Shown piece after piece: positions 1 to 8,175 of a DNA stretch of 64,000 nt. Below the pieces are notes generated by a model. The model ran no database searches, was not told the DNA's origin, and saw only the letters and a program-made list of their open reading frames with translations. The DNA comes from JAUIET01 sp045106985. Lineage in GTDB: Bacteria; Pseudomonadota; Gammaproteobacteria; Pseudomonadales; JAUIET01. The stretch lies in assembly GCA_045106985.1 (NCBI GenBank), contig JBGCFQ010000040.1:1-64000 (forward strand), written 5' to 3'. The position numbers were made by a program, and so were the translations under genes. Position 1 is the first letter of the stretch. Every line of letters begins with the position of its first letter.

Positions 1-1343
1 CTGGAAGCAGAGCACCCATGAACGCGTTCGAACCGGGCAGTGGTTCTACCATCATGGCTTACGCAAGCATCTGCGGCGAGGAAGATATACAAGCAGCGGC
101 GGATGCTTACTTTCATACCAATAGTATTGAGCAAATCCGCACATATCTAGCATCAGATGAAGGGAGTAGCTGTGGAACAGCGTCCTCCACGAGCAACTCT
201 ATTCCCGCAGTTGCAGCAGGAGCCGACGGCGCTATTCCAATGCAAACACCGTTTGTTCTAACGGGGTCCGCGAGCGACGCTGATGTAGGTGACAACCTAA
301 GTTATGCTTGGGAGCAGATGGACCTTGGGCCGGCCACGAACAGCCGTGCAAGTTTTGTTGATGATGGGCAGCGTCCCTTGTTTCGTTCTTTCACACCAGC
401 TGATAATGCCAGCCGTACCTTCCCCCAAATCAGCGACGTTGTTAACGCGGCTACAACCTACGGCGAGATATTGCCTACAACCGCCAGAACGCTGAATTTT
501 AGATTGACCGTACGTGATGGCAATGGCGGTGTCATCTCTGATGATAGACAACTATCCGTTAGTGATTCTGCAGGTCCTTTTACAGTCAACACTCCAAACG
601 GTTCACGTTGGACTGCTGGAACGCAGACTGTGAGTTGGGATGTGGCGAACACAACGGCAGCTCCCATAAATTGCGCAAATGTTCAAATAACATTATCAAC
701 CGATGGTGGCATGACCAATAGCATAACCTTGCTTGCCTCGACCGCGAATAGTGGCAGCGCTTCGGTTGAAATTCCTGCTATTAACACAAGCATGGGCCGA
801 GTTCGCGTGCAATGCACAACGCAGCCATTTTTTGCAGTGAATCCAGCAAACATTACTATTGGCGAAGGGGGTGGTTCAACAAATACTCCTCCTGTTGCGA
901 ATGACGATAGCTTCACTCTCGCGCAATCATCTACGCCTAACAATTTAAATGTTCTGAGCAACGATTCAGACGCTGACAATAATACCCTGCGTATTGTAGG
1001 GCTTAACAACGTAGTTTCTGGCACGGCGGCTATTGCGGCTGACGAACTCAGTATTGATTACACCCAAGCAGATGGTTTTACTGGCACCACCTCATTTGAC
1101 TACCGGATTAGCGATGGAGACGCTGAAGTTACGGCAACGGTTAGTATTACCGTGAATGAAGAAGTGACGCCTACTCCACCTGCTCCCACACCTGCACCTA
1201 CTTCTTCAGGCGGTGGTGGCGGTAGTGTCGATATCAGTATTTTCATTTTGATGTTAGCAATCTATATGATTTTATCCGTAAACCGACAGAGGTTTCCCGG
1301 CCTTTTGACAAATGGGAGTTTTAAGCCTGGAGTAAGTTCATGA
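1..1343 (+). CDS. Secreted metzincin-like metalloprotease, C-terminal part, with GlyGly-CTERM tail (5' truncated)
   Basis: The frame is already open at base 3, so the gene begins before the window and the ATG at 18 is internal. The first visible residues (NAFEPGSGSTIMAYASICG) match the Met-turn region of reprolysin-like zinc peptidases; the HExxH helix would lie upstream. After this comes an Ig/cadherin-like stretch (around bases 180-860), a second cadherin/VCBS-type module beginning NTPPVANDD with the calcium-type motif NDSDADNNT (around 885-1160), a Pro/Thr linker, five glycines, a hydrophobic helix and a basic end (SVNRQR). That tail is the GlyGly-CTERM sorting signal processed by rhombosortase in type II-secreting proteobacteria. 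Another 16 or so residues follow the basic cluster, which is longer than usual. The stop overlaps the next gene by ATGA. The protease assignment is inferred from the Met-turn alone; the tail assignment is firmer. Confidence 0.8.
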   Translation, partial: GSRAPMNAFEPGSGSTIMAYASICGEEDIQAAADAYFHTNSIEQIRTYLASDEGSSCGTASSTSNSIPAVAAGADGAIPMQTPFVLTGSASDADVGDNLSYAWEQMDLGPATNSRASFVDDGQRPLFRSFTPADNASRTFPQISDVVNAATTYGEILPTTARTLNFRLTVRDGNGGVISDDRQLSVSDSAGPFTVNTPNGSRWTAGTQTVSWDVANTTAAPINCANVQITLSTDGGMTNSITLLASTANSGSASVEIPAINTSMGRVRVQCTTQPFFAVNPANITIGEGGGSTNTPPVANDDSFTLAQSSTPNNLNVLSNDSDADNNTLRIVGLNNVVSGTAAIAADELSIDYTQADGFTGTTSFDYRISDGDAEVTATVSITVNEEVTPTPPAPTPAPTSSGGGGGSVDISIFILMLAIYMILSVNRQRFPGLLTNGSFKPGVSS

Positions 1344-1762
1344 ATTATATTGCGTCGTATGTATCGATTCTGCTGGTAGCAGGTGCATTGTCAGGATGCA
1401 ATGGGTCGGCAAAATCGAACGAATCGCTTGTAGACGAGGCAAGTTTAGAGCAAACCACTATGTCACCAAGAGAAAAAGAAGTCGTCGCCACAATGCTGTG
1501 GGTTGAAGATGCGGACCCCCAAGCTGACGCAGCGCTGATGTTGAAAAACGACAAGCCAGAATTGATGGCTTTTGCTGGCAGAGGATTGAGTTACCCTGGT
1601 TTAACAAAAAACCAAGTTGCCAGCATAAAAAATAAAGTGGGGTACCAGGTAGCAGAAGGTAGTAGCGATACTATCTACGGAAACAGCCACCGAAGCTTGC
1701 GTAAAAAACTGCGTGAGTACGCTACTGTTTACAACCAGATAATTTTCGATGCGGTGAAATAG
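1340..1762 (+). CDS. Small lipoprotein, function unknown
   Basis: This 140-residue protein has a lipoprotein signal: hydrophobic N-terminus, then the lipobox L-S-G-C with Cys19 as the lipidation site. The mature part is polar and mostly helical with no domain I recognise. It contains a run MLKNDKPELMAFAGRGLSYPG and a basic C-terminal third. The start codon overlaps the stop of the protease gene (ATGA), so the two are probably translationally coupled. That suggests a role in the same process, for example as an inhibitor, chaperone or anchoring factor for the protease, but nothing in the sequence proves this. It ends 9 bases before the convergent glcF gene. Confidence 0.75.
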   Translation: MNYIASYVSILLVAGALSGCNGSAKSNESLVDEASLEQTTMSPREKEVVATMLWVEDADPQADAALMLKNDKPELMAFAGRGLSYPGLTKNQVASIKNKVGYQVAEGSSDTIYGNSHRSLRKKLREYATVYNQIIFDAVK

Positions 1763-1771
1763 CGCGGCACT

Positions 1772-2980
1772 TTATTGGTCTAGCAATTCAATCCAGTGTT
1801 TAACCGGCACAGTAGACTTTGTACCCAAGTGAAGCTGACAGCCAACGTTCGCCGTCACGATCTGTTGCGGACTTTCTATCATTAAGCCGTTAAGCTTGTT
1901 TTGTAACAGTTGCTGACTGGTCTCAGATTGCAAGATGGAATAGGTACCTGCCGAGCCACAACACAGATGAGCATCTTTTGTTTTGCTTAAGGGCACGCCC
2001 ACTTTCTGAAGAATTTTTTCAACGTTGCCGTCTAGCTTTAAACCATGCTGTAAGGTGCAAGGGCAGTGAAACGCTGTTTTAGTGCTGGTATTGCCTAGCT
2101 TAAGTTGGCTTAGATCTTCTTTTAATAACACTTCGCTGATGTCACAGCTGAGTTGTGAGACGTGAGCGGCTTTGCTGGCATAGATTGGGTCCTCTGCGAG
2201 CTTGTCCCCATACTCCTGCACCAGTGCACCACAACCTGATGCGGTAACCACTATAGCTTCTGCACCTGCTTCTATGGCGGGCCACCAGGCATCAATGTTT
2301 TTACGCATGGCGTTAAGCCCGTCTTTATGTGCTGACAGGTGGTAGTCAACGGCGCCGCAGCAGCCGGCCTCGGGTTCTTCTACTAAGCTAATGCCCAGAC
2401 GGTCTAACACTCTTGCGGTGGCAGAGTTCGTGTTAGGCGTTGCTACAGCTTGTGCGCAACCGCGCAGCGCTAACATAGTTCGCGCGTGTTTTTTTGCGGG
2501 CCACAGGCCGGGCTTTTGTTTCAGTGGAACAACGTTCTTCAATGAGCCGAGCAGAATTGGCCTAAAGAACTGGCCGAACCTTACAAAGGGGCCAAATCGA
2601 TTAGGGTAGGGGAGCAGTTTACGCAGCAGCCACCGAGTAATTTTATTAATGTAGCTACGTTCAACTTTTTGCTCAACTATATGTCTGCCAATATCAATTA
2701 ACCGGCCGTATTCCACGCCAGATGGACAGCTTGTTTCGCAGCTGCGGCAGCTCAGGCAGCGATCGAGATGGTGCTGGGTTTTGACGCTGACTTCATTGGT
2801 TTCCAGCAACTGTTTGATTAAGTAGATTCGTCCTCGTGGTCCATCACGTTCGTCATTAAAATGTTGGTAGGTGGGGCAAGTAGCATTGCAAAAACCGCAG
2901 TGCACACAGGCTTGAATGATATCTTTAGCCTGCTGTGCGTCAGCCTTATGAGCCAATTGTGAATGAAGTTCGGTATGCAT
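1772..2980 (-). CDS. glcF: Glycolate oxidase iron-sulfur subunit GlcF
   Basis: GlcF passes electrons from the flavin subunits of glycolate oxidase (glycolate to glyoxylate) to the membrane quinone pool. The 402 residues carry two classical 4Fe-4S ferredoxin motifs, Cys25/28/31/35 and Cys75/78/81/85, followed by the two CCG domains (CCGAVDYH and CCGSAGTYS) that bind further Fe-S or act at the quinone side. Length and order match the family (about 400 residues). It is the last gene of the rraA-like/glcD/glcE/glcF minus-strand operon, 39 bases after glcE. Its ATG at 2980 has only a weak upstream purine run. A 7-base tandem repeat sits just upstream. Confidence 0.95.
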   Translation of the reverse strand: MHTELHSQLAHKADAQQAKDIIQACVHCGFCNATCPTYQHFNDERDGPRGRIYLIKQLLETNEVSVKTQHHLDRCLSCRSCETSCPSGVEYGRLIDIGRHIVEQKVERSYINKITRWLLRKLLPYPNRFGPFVRFGQFFRPILLGSLKNVVPLKQKPGLWPAKKHARTMLALRGCAQAVATPNTNSATARVLDRLGISLVEEPEAGCCGAVDYHLSAHKDGLNAMRKNIDAWWPAIEAGAEAIVVTASGCGALVQEYGDKLAEDPIYASKAAHVSQLSCDISEVLLKEDLSQLKLGNTSTKTAFHCPCTLQHGLKLDGNVEKILQKVGVPLSKTKDAHLCCGSAGTYSILQSETSQQLLQNKLNGLMIESPQQIVTANVGCQLHLGTKSTVPVKHWIELLDQ

Positions 2981-2996
2981 TATTTTTCGCTCAGCT

Positions 2997-3017
2997 ATCG
3001 ACTGTCGACTGTCGACT
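2997..3017. repeat. 7-bp tandem repeat (GTCGACT, three copies, the first imperfect) between glcE and glcF
   Basis: Three adjacent units read ATCGACT, GTCGACT, GTCGACT. They fill most of the 39-base gap between the glcE stop (3020) and the glcF start (2980). Each unit holds the self-complementary core TCGA, so the transcript could fold locally next to the glcF translation start. Such a short tandem can change copy number by slippage. A 7-base change would not shift a reading frame here, but it would alter spacing in the intercistronic region. Confidence 0.7.
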
Positions 3018-3019
3018 AA

Positions 3020-4126
3020 TCAAAGCCAGCTATAAAGCCTTCCGGCATTAAATATGCCCTGAGGGTCTAAAGCCGCTTTCACATTTTGGTGGATTTGTTT
3101 AAGCACCTTGTTGGCTACGAAAGATACTTCTCCATGGCGATCACCGCCTTCGATCATTTGTACTTCGCCGCCTGCCTTGAGTGCGAAGTCCTGTAATTGC
3201 TGCGGATCAAAATCACCTTGCAGCCAGCGTTGTGCTCCTGTCCAGTCAAACGCCCAATTCTCACTGCCAAGAAAATGCCCCGCGCTTGGGTTTACTGAAA
3301 AACGCCAAAGTGGGAGCTCTGGGCTTCGCTGCTGAAAAAACCGTAACTCATGTTCGCGCAATTTATGCCAAAAGTCGTTCGCTTTTTCAGCATCAAGCGC
3401 GTTTGCTTGCCACTCTTTCTGCCATTGCATAGCGGTTGCTGATACCGAGCTGTGCGCTCCTTGCAAGCGCAGATAGAGCTGCCCATCAAGCCAACTAGCG
3501 CCTGTGAGCGGCTTTGGGCTTCGCGCTAGCCGGTTCATTTCTTGTAGAGCGTGTTCGGCGGATAGCTCTTTAATTAGTGTGATGCTGGCGGCGGGTTTAG
3601 GCAGCACCTTCACGCTGACCTCTGTGATAACCCCCAGCGTTCCCATGGCGCCTGCTTGTAAACGCGATACGTCATAACCCGCTACGTTTTTTAATACCTG
3701 GCCGCCGAACTGTAAATGTTCGCCATGGCCGTTAATCAGCCTTATACCAAGCGTATGGTCTCTCAGTGAACCCACCCAAGGTCTGGCACTGCCGGATTGG
3801 TTGCTGGCGAGTGAACCCGCAATTGTTGCTTTCCCTTTGTATCGACGAGGGTCGCAGGCCAGCATTTGATTGTGCTGGTTCAGCGCTTGGTCTATTTCGG
3901 CTAGGGTAGTACCCGCTCGGGCGGTGAGTATCAGTTCAACAGGCTCGTACTTCACTATGCCTGTGTGCTGCGATAGAGAAATGACCTCCGCCGTAGTTTC
4001 TTCTTCTCTTTCTTCCACGGCGCGCCCAAGTGCCGACTTAGTATTGTTTCCCTGGATACGCAGAAGCGTTTGATTGGCAAGCGCGGTTTTAACCTGGTCG
4101 ACGAGCTGTTCGCTAATATCAGTCAT
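3020..4126 (-). CDS. glcE: Glycolate oxidase FAD-binding subunit GlcE
   Basis: GlcE is the second flavin-type subunit of glycolate oxidase, acting with GlcD and GlcF. The N-terminal half has the PCMH-type FAD-binding fold, with the stretch GATIAGSLASNQSG-like (around residues 96-115) and the YDVSRLQAGAMGTLGVI region. The C-terminus FNAGRLY is typical of GlcE. I place the start at the ATG at 4126 (MTDISEQ), because AGGA lies six bases upstream; the longer frame to 4156 would overlap glcD by 38 bases. With this choice it overlaps the end of glcD by 8 bases, consistent with coupling. Length is 368 residues, close to the usual 350-370. Confidence 0.93.
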   Translation of the reverse strand: MTDISEQLVDQVKTALANQTLLRIQGNNTKSALGRAVEEREEETTAEVISLSQHTGIVKYEPVELILTARAGTTLAEIDQALNQHNQMLACDPRRYKGKATIAGSLASNQSGSARPWVGSLRDHTLGIRLINGHGEHLQFGGQVLKNVAGYDVSRLQAGAMGTLGVITEVSVKVLPKPAASITLIKELSAEHALQEMNRLARSPKPLTGASWLDGQLYLRLQGAHSSVSATAMQWQKEWQANALDAEKANDFWHKLREHELRFFQQRSPELPLWRFSVNPSAGHFLGSENWAFDWTGAQRWLQGDFDPQQLQDFALKAGGEVQMIEGGDRHGEVSFVANKVLKQIHQNVKAALDPQGIFNAGRLYSWL

Positions 4127-5630
4127 CAGCATTCCTGACGCTGTGGAGACTCTCACGGCTATCCCTATTCGCCCCGAGGGACCTGTATTCCTGGCAGCGT
4201 TTTAACGTCGGAATACCTTTGCCTGGGTTAAGCGTGCCGCAGGGGTCGAATGCCGCTTTGATCGCGTGAAACTGCGAAATCTCTTGGTCGGAAAACTGAA
4301 CCGCCATCTGATGTATTTTTTCAAGGCCTACGCCATGCTCGCCGGTGATGCAGCCGCCCGCTTCAACGCAAAGTTCGAGAATTCGGCCGCCGAACTGTTC
4401 TGTTCTTTCGAATTCGCCTTTAATGCTGCTATCAAACAAAATAAGGGGGTGCAGATTGCCATCGCCAGCGTGAAATACATTGGCAACACGTAATCCGTAT
4501 TCGTGTGAAAGACGCTCTATCTCATTAAGAACGCGCGCTAATTGGCCGCGTGGTATGGTGCCGTCCATGCAATAGTAATCAGGAGACAGTCGTCCGACCG
4601 CGGGGAATGCTGATTTACGGCCTTTCCACAGCAGCATTCTTTCTGCGTCGTCCTGAGAGGCACGTACGCTGGTTGCCCCTAGCTCCTTGAACAGCGCTGA
4701 GACTGTGTTTACGTGCTCGGTCACTTCCTCAATTGTGCCATCAACCTCGCAGAGCAGTAGGGCTTTGGCTTCGAGAGGGTAGCCTGCTTGCGCAAAGGCT
4801 TCTGAGGCCTGGATTGCAAAGCTGTCCATCATTTCCAAGCCTCCCGGAATGATGCCGCGTGCAATGATCTCACCGACGGCGTTGCCCGCTGTTGTCACTG
4901 AGTCAAAACCCGCCAGAATAAGCTGAGCAGCTTCAGGGGTTGGCAATAGCTTGACCGTGATTTCGGTTACAACACCCAGCAGGCCTTCAGAGCCATGAAT
5001 AAGCGCGAGTAAATCAGCACCATAGCTATCCAAGCCTTCATTGCCGAGCGTGATCCGCTCGCCTTCTACGGTGAGAAACTCGACCTTTACGACATTGTGT
5101 ACGGTTAAGCCATATTTAAGGCAGTGCACGCCGCCTGCGTTCTCTGCCACATTACCGCCAATAGAGCAGGCGATTTGTGAGGAGGGGTCAGGGGCGTAAT
5201 ACAAACCATATTGAGCAGCCGCTTCAGTGATGGCGAGATTGCGTACACCTGGCTGCACTGTTGCTAAGCCTGCTATAGGGTCGATATTAGTTATTTGATC
5301 AAACTTAGCCAGCGATAGCAGTACGCCGTACTTGTTAGGGGTAGCGCCAGCCGATAAGCCCGTGCCTGCGCCTCTCGCGACAACCGCTACTTTATGCAGA
5401 TGACATAGCTGTAGTATTTTTTGTATTTGTTCAACTGTTTCGGGAAGCACTGTCAGCAGCGGCAATTCACAATAGGCCGCTAGGCCATCACATTCGTAAA
5501 CTCGCTGCGTTTCGCTATCGCTAATAACGTAGTCGGCGTGTATAAACTGGATTAATTCGTCGGCCAGCTCGGCTGAGCTGATTGTGCTTTCTGATGCTGC
5601 AGAGGCATCGGCTATGGCTGTGCGTAGCAT
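4119..5630 (-). CDS. glcD: Glycolate oxidase FAD-linked subunit GlcD
   Basis: GlcD is the catalytic flavoprotein that oxidises glycolate (and D-lactate-like 2-hydroxy acids). The 503 residues show a PCMH-type FAD-binding domain (GAGTGLSAGA, then PDPSSQIACSIGGNVAENAGG) and the FAD-oxidase C domain with HAGDGNLHP and GCITGEHGVG, both strongly conserved in GlcD and D-lactate dehydrogenases. The C-terminus FDPCGTLNPGKG is standard for the family. The operon context with glcE and glcF makes glycolate oxidase much more likely than D-lactate dehydrogenase. Upstream, 43 bases away, lies the rraA-like gene on the same strand. Confidence 0.95.
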   Translation of the reverse strand: MLRTAIADASAASESTISSAELADELIQFIHADYVISDSETQRVYECDGLAAYCELPLLTVLPETVEQIQKILQLCHLHKVAVVARGAGTGLSAGATPNKYGVLLSLAKFDQITNIDPIAGLATVQPGVRNLAITEAAAQYGLYYAPDPSSQIACSIGGNVAENAGGVHCLKYGLTVHNVVKVEFLTVEGERITLGNEGLDSYGADLLALIHGSEGLLGVVTEITVKLLPTPEAAQLILAGFDSVTTAGNAVGEIIARGIIPGGLEMMDSFAIQASEAFAQAGYPLEAKALLLCEVDGTIEEVTEHVNTVSALFKELGATSVRASQDDAERMLLWKGRKSAFPAVGRLSPDYYCMDGTIPRGQLARVLNEIERLSHEYGLRVANVFHAGDGNLHPLILFDSSIKGEFERTEQFGGRILELCVEAGGCITGEHGVGLEKIHQMAVQFSDQEISQFHAIKAAFDPCGTLNPGKGIPTLKRCQEYRSLGANRDSRESLHSVRNADD

Positions 5631-5673
5631 GCACTCGGTCCTTCCGATTGGGCTTCAGTCAACATAAGTTGTG

Positions 5674-6153
5674 CTATACGATCTTTTGCTCGCTCACAAT
5701 AACGCCATCAGTATCAGCATACAAATACAGACCGCTTTTCCAGTCGATGCCACCAAAAGACGAGGCTGCATGCAGCTCTCCCTCAGTCACGGGTATGTAT
5801 TTTCGCGGGCAAGTGCCAAGCGCGAACAGCGCAACAGGAATGTCTTTTATCTGAAAAGTGTCTCTGATGTAGCCATTGACGATAATTCCAGTGTAGTTGC
5901 TAGCGTGTGCAAACTTCATCAAGTTCTCGCCAACAACAGCAAAGTATTCCTGATCAACATCAACCACTACCACTTTGCCGCTTCCATCAACGTCTCTTAG
6001 CAGCGTGATCAAATCAGAATTGTTTCTATCGAGCTTTAGGGTAACAACTTCGCCCTGGCACTTGTCGCCGCCACCATAGTTTCTGTAACCTGCGTCCAGC
6101 ACATGCACTCTGTCACTGTATTCATCACAAATATCGGCCGTAAAAAAACTCAT
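5674..6153 (-). CDS. RraA-family protein (RNase E inhibitor or HMG/oxaloacetate aldolase type)
   Basis: The 159 residues have the full RraA core: TADICDEY at the N-terminus, AVVGENL, GIIVNGYIRD (with the Arg-Asp pair used for substrate and metal binding in the aldolase members), and FALGTCPRKYIPV. RraA proteins either restrain RNase E or act as 4-hydroxy-4-methyl-2-oxoglutarate/oxaloacetate aldolases; the length suits the short RraA type. It is the first gene of the minus-strand operon with glcDEF, 43 bases before glcD, so a metabolic role near glyoxylate is possible but unproven. A GAGAAG ribosome site precedes the ATG. It is divergent from the glutamate mutase operon across a 244-base gap. 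Confidence 0.85.
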   Translation of the reverse strand: MSFFTADICDEYSDRVHVLDAGYRNYGGGDKCQGEVVTLKLDRNNSDLITLLRDVDGSGKVVVVDVDQEYFAVVGENLMKFAHASNYTGIIVNGYIRDTFQIKDIPVALFALGTCPRKYIPVTEGELHAASSFGGIDWKSGLYLYADTDGVIVSEQKIV

Positions 6154-6397
6154 GGGTGCTTCTCATGTCGTATGTTGCAAAGGTAGGGGGCAGAATTCTA
6201 GGGGCTGGCTCTCTATGAAACAATGTTTTTTGCCGGCGGCTTGGAGTTCTTCTCTATGGACGGGCCATGCGCAGATGATAACGCAGTGTGAGTTATTGAT
6301 AGAGCTGCCCTTAAACATTTGATATTATTGCAGTTATCTCTTTTGGCGCCCAATGTGGTCCAAATAAGGCGTGCCAAACCGTTGGAAGTAACAAACT

Positions 6398-6811
6398 ATG
6401 AAGGTAATAACAGGCGTGGTGGGTAATGATATCCACGTGGTCGCCAATCGGCTTATTGACCTCTCCCTGCAGGCGAGGGGTTATACCGTGTTTAATCTGG
6501 GCGTTAATACCCATCTTGAAGAATTCTTCGACGCTGCTGTAGAGACTGGGGCCGAGGTTCTGATGATCTCCTCCTTGAATGGAGAGGCTGAAGGTTGGGG
6601 GCGCGAGGTGAAGCTACTGAAAGCCAAGTACGACAATCTGGACGATTTGATCATGATGATTGGAGGCAATCTGGTTGTGGGCAGCGGCAATAGCGACGAC
6701 ATTATCACACGCTATAAAAAGTACGGCTTTGACCTAGTGTGTCATCAAATAGATTTGAATACAGGGCTGAATATGCTTGAAGAATTGTTAGAGTCGAGAG
6801 CTCAACAGTGA
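6398..6811 (+). CDS. glmS: Glutamate (methylaspartate) mutase B12-binding subunit S
   Basis: This is the small cobalamin-binding subunit of adenosylcobalamin-dependent glutamate mutase, which interconverts L-glutamate and (2S,3S)-3-methylaspartate. The 137 residues match the family length and motifs: D11-x-H13 supplies the lower axial His ligand to cobalt, SSLNG and GGNLVVG line the nucleotide tail. The usual DxHxxG reads D-I-H-V-V-A here, so the motif Gly is Ala16. GGAAG lies about nine bases before the ATG. The stop overlaps the next start as GTGA. This glmS is unrelated to the glucosamine synthase gene of the same name. No B12 riboswitch is visible upstream. Confidence 0.93.
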   Translation: MKVITGVVGNDIHVVANRLIDLSLQARGYTVFNLGVNTHLEEFFDAAVETGAEVLMISSLNGEAEGWGREVKLLKAKYDNLDDLIMMIGGNLVVGSGNSDDIITRYKKYGFDLVCHQIDLNTGLNMLEELLESRAQQ

Positions 6812-8175
6812 GCTTATTACAAGAAGAAAGAGAAGTTATTCTCAGCAACGAATATGTTGATGCATTCGACTTTGCTGAAGTAACTGAGTTTGTTAAAAAC
6901 GCCAGTAAAGACCTGTTTATATCTCATCATTTCAAGCACAAAGAAAAGATGCTGGTTCAGCCCAGAGGTGGTTTTCCAACCTACAAGCAACAGTACGCAT
7001 TGTATGAATATTTCGTAGACGCCAATGTAGATGTGCTGCCACTTACGGTTGACTCGAACACGCGCTTAAACGATTACGCCACGGCAAAGAAAATGCTGCG
7101 TTTGAGTGAAGAAAACGACAAGGATATGCTCAACGGCTACCCCTTGGTTACGCATGGTTATCGAACAACACGCAAGATGATCACGCACTTCAACAAACCT
7201 GTCAGTTTGCGCCACGGCACACCCGACGCACGATTGTTGATAGAGACGGCCATAGCGTCCGGCATCTTTGAAATAGAAGGCGGCCCGATCACCTATCTTT
7301 TGCCATACTCAAAGAACTTCCCCTTAGACAAAGCGTTTCTGTATTGGAAGTACGTAGAGCGTGTTTGCGCCAATTATTCTGAACTCAATGAACCTATCAA
7401 TAGGGAGTCGTTTGGGCCGCTGACCGCCACATTGGTGCCTCCTTCAATCACCATCGTTATTCAATTGCTGGAAATGTTGCTGTCTTTAGAAGAGGGCGTG
7501 AAGTCATTCTCTGTTTCGTTTGCGCAACAAGGTTCGATGAACCAAGACATCGTAACCGGGGCGGTAATAAAGAAGTTGGCGAAGCACTATGCGGCCGAGA
7601 TTGGCTGCGAAGACGCTACAATCAACCTGGTTTACCACCAATGGATGGGTGCGTTCCCTACGAACAAGGATTTCGCAGAGCAGCTGATAAACCTGTCTAC
7701 AGTGATCGCATCAATGGTAGGTGCCGACAAGATCATTACTAAAACCAGAGAAGAAGCTACCGGTATACCGACGAAGGAAGCCAACGCTAAAACCGTTGCG
7801 GATACACAGTATTGCCTACGTATTCTGAATGGCTTGCCGAATGTGGTTGATGAAGAAGAAGAAGAGATTTTAACTCTGGAAGTAAAGGCCATAATGGAGG
7901 CGGTGTTTAATGACCCGGCCGATACCTTGTGGCGCAAAGTATTTAACTCCATAAAAAATGGCACTATCGATGTGCCTTTCTCGCCACATATCATCAATAA
8001 AAATGAAATGATCACCATTCGCGATGCACAGAAGAACATTAGAATTATGAAACGAGGAAATGTGCCCATACCCGACCGCTGTTATGAGTATGAAAAGGCG
8101 CAATGCGATCTGAGTAAAGACACAACCAGTATCGTCAATGACATCATTCACGACATAGGAATTATGCAGTGGTAA
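6808..8175 (+). CDS. glmE: Glutamate (methylaspartate) mutase catalytic subunit E
   Basis: GlmE is the TIM-barrel subunit that binds glutamate and carries out the radical carbon-skeleton rearrangement with the GlmS-bound adenosylcobalamin. The 455 residues contain the signature stretches QPRGGFP, RHGTPDARLL, EGGPITY, NRESFGPLT, LVPPS, HQWMGAFP and GIPTKEANA. Comparing from memory with Clostridium cochlearium GlmE, the arginine claw Arg66/Arg100/Arg149 maps to Arg53, Arg86 and Arg135, and Glu171 to Glu157; the spacings 49 (Arg86-Arg135) and 22 (Arg135-Glu157) are the same. This argues for true glutamate/3-methylaspartate chemistry. It starts with GTG overlapping the GlmS stop and overlaps glmL at its end. 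It is somewhat shorter than the clostridial enzyme (about 483). Confidence 0.93.
   Translation: MSLLQEEREVILSNEYVDAFDFAEVTEFVKNASKDLFISHHFKHKEKMLVQPRGGFPTYKQQYALYEYFVDANVDVLPLTVDSNTRLNDYATAKKMLRLSEENDKDMLNGYPLVTHGYRTTRKMITHFNKPVSLRHGTPDARLLIETAIASGIFEIEGGPITYLLPYSKNFPLDKAFLYWKYVERVCANYSELNEPINRESFGPLTATLVPPSITIVIQLLEMLLSLEEGVKSFSVSFAQQGSMNQDIVTGAVIKKLAKHYAAEIGCEDATINLVYHQWMGAFPTNKDFAEQLINLSTVIASMVGADKIITKTREEATGIPTKEANAKTVADTQYCLRILNGLPNVVDEEEEEILTLEVKAIMEAVFNDPADTLWRKVFNSIKNGTIDVPFSPHIINKNEMITIRDAQKNIRIMKRGNVPIPDRCYEYEKAQCDLSKDTTSIVNDIIHDIGIMQW

Noticed and set aside
6154..6397. Possible cobalamin riboswitch before the glutamate mutase operon
   Set aside because: The gap has no GCCACTG box or other B12-riboswitch landmark, so I do not call one.
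7120..7122. Lys105 of GlmE as a replacement of substrate Arg100
   Set aside because: On counting the spacing to the RHGTPD motif, Arg86 rather than Lys105 aligns with Arg100, so the claw is intact.
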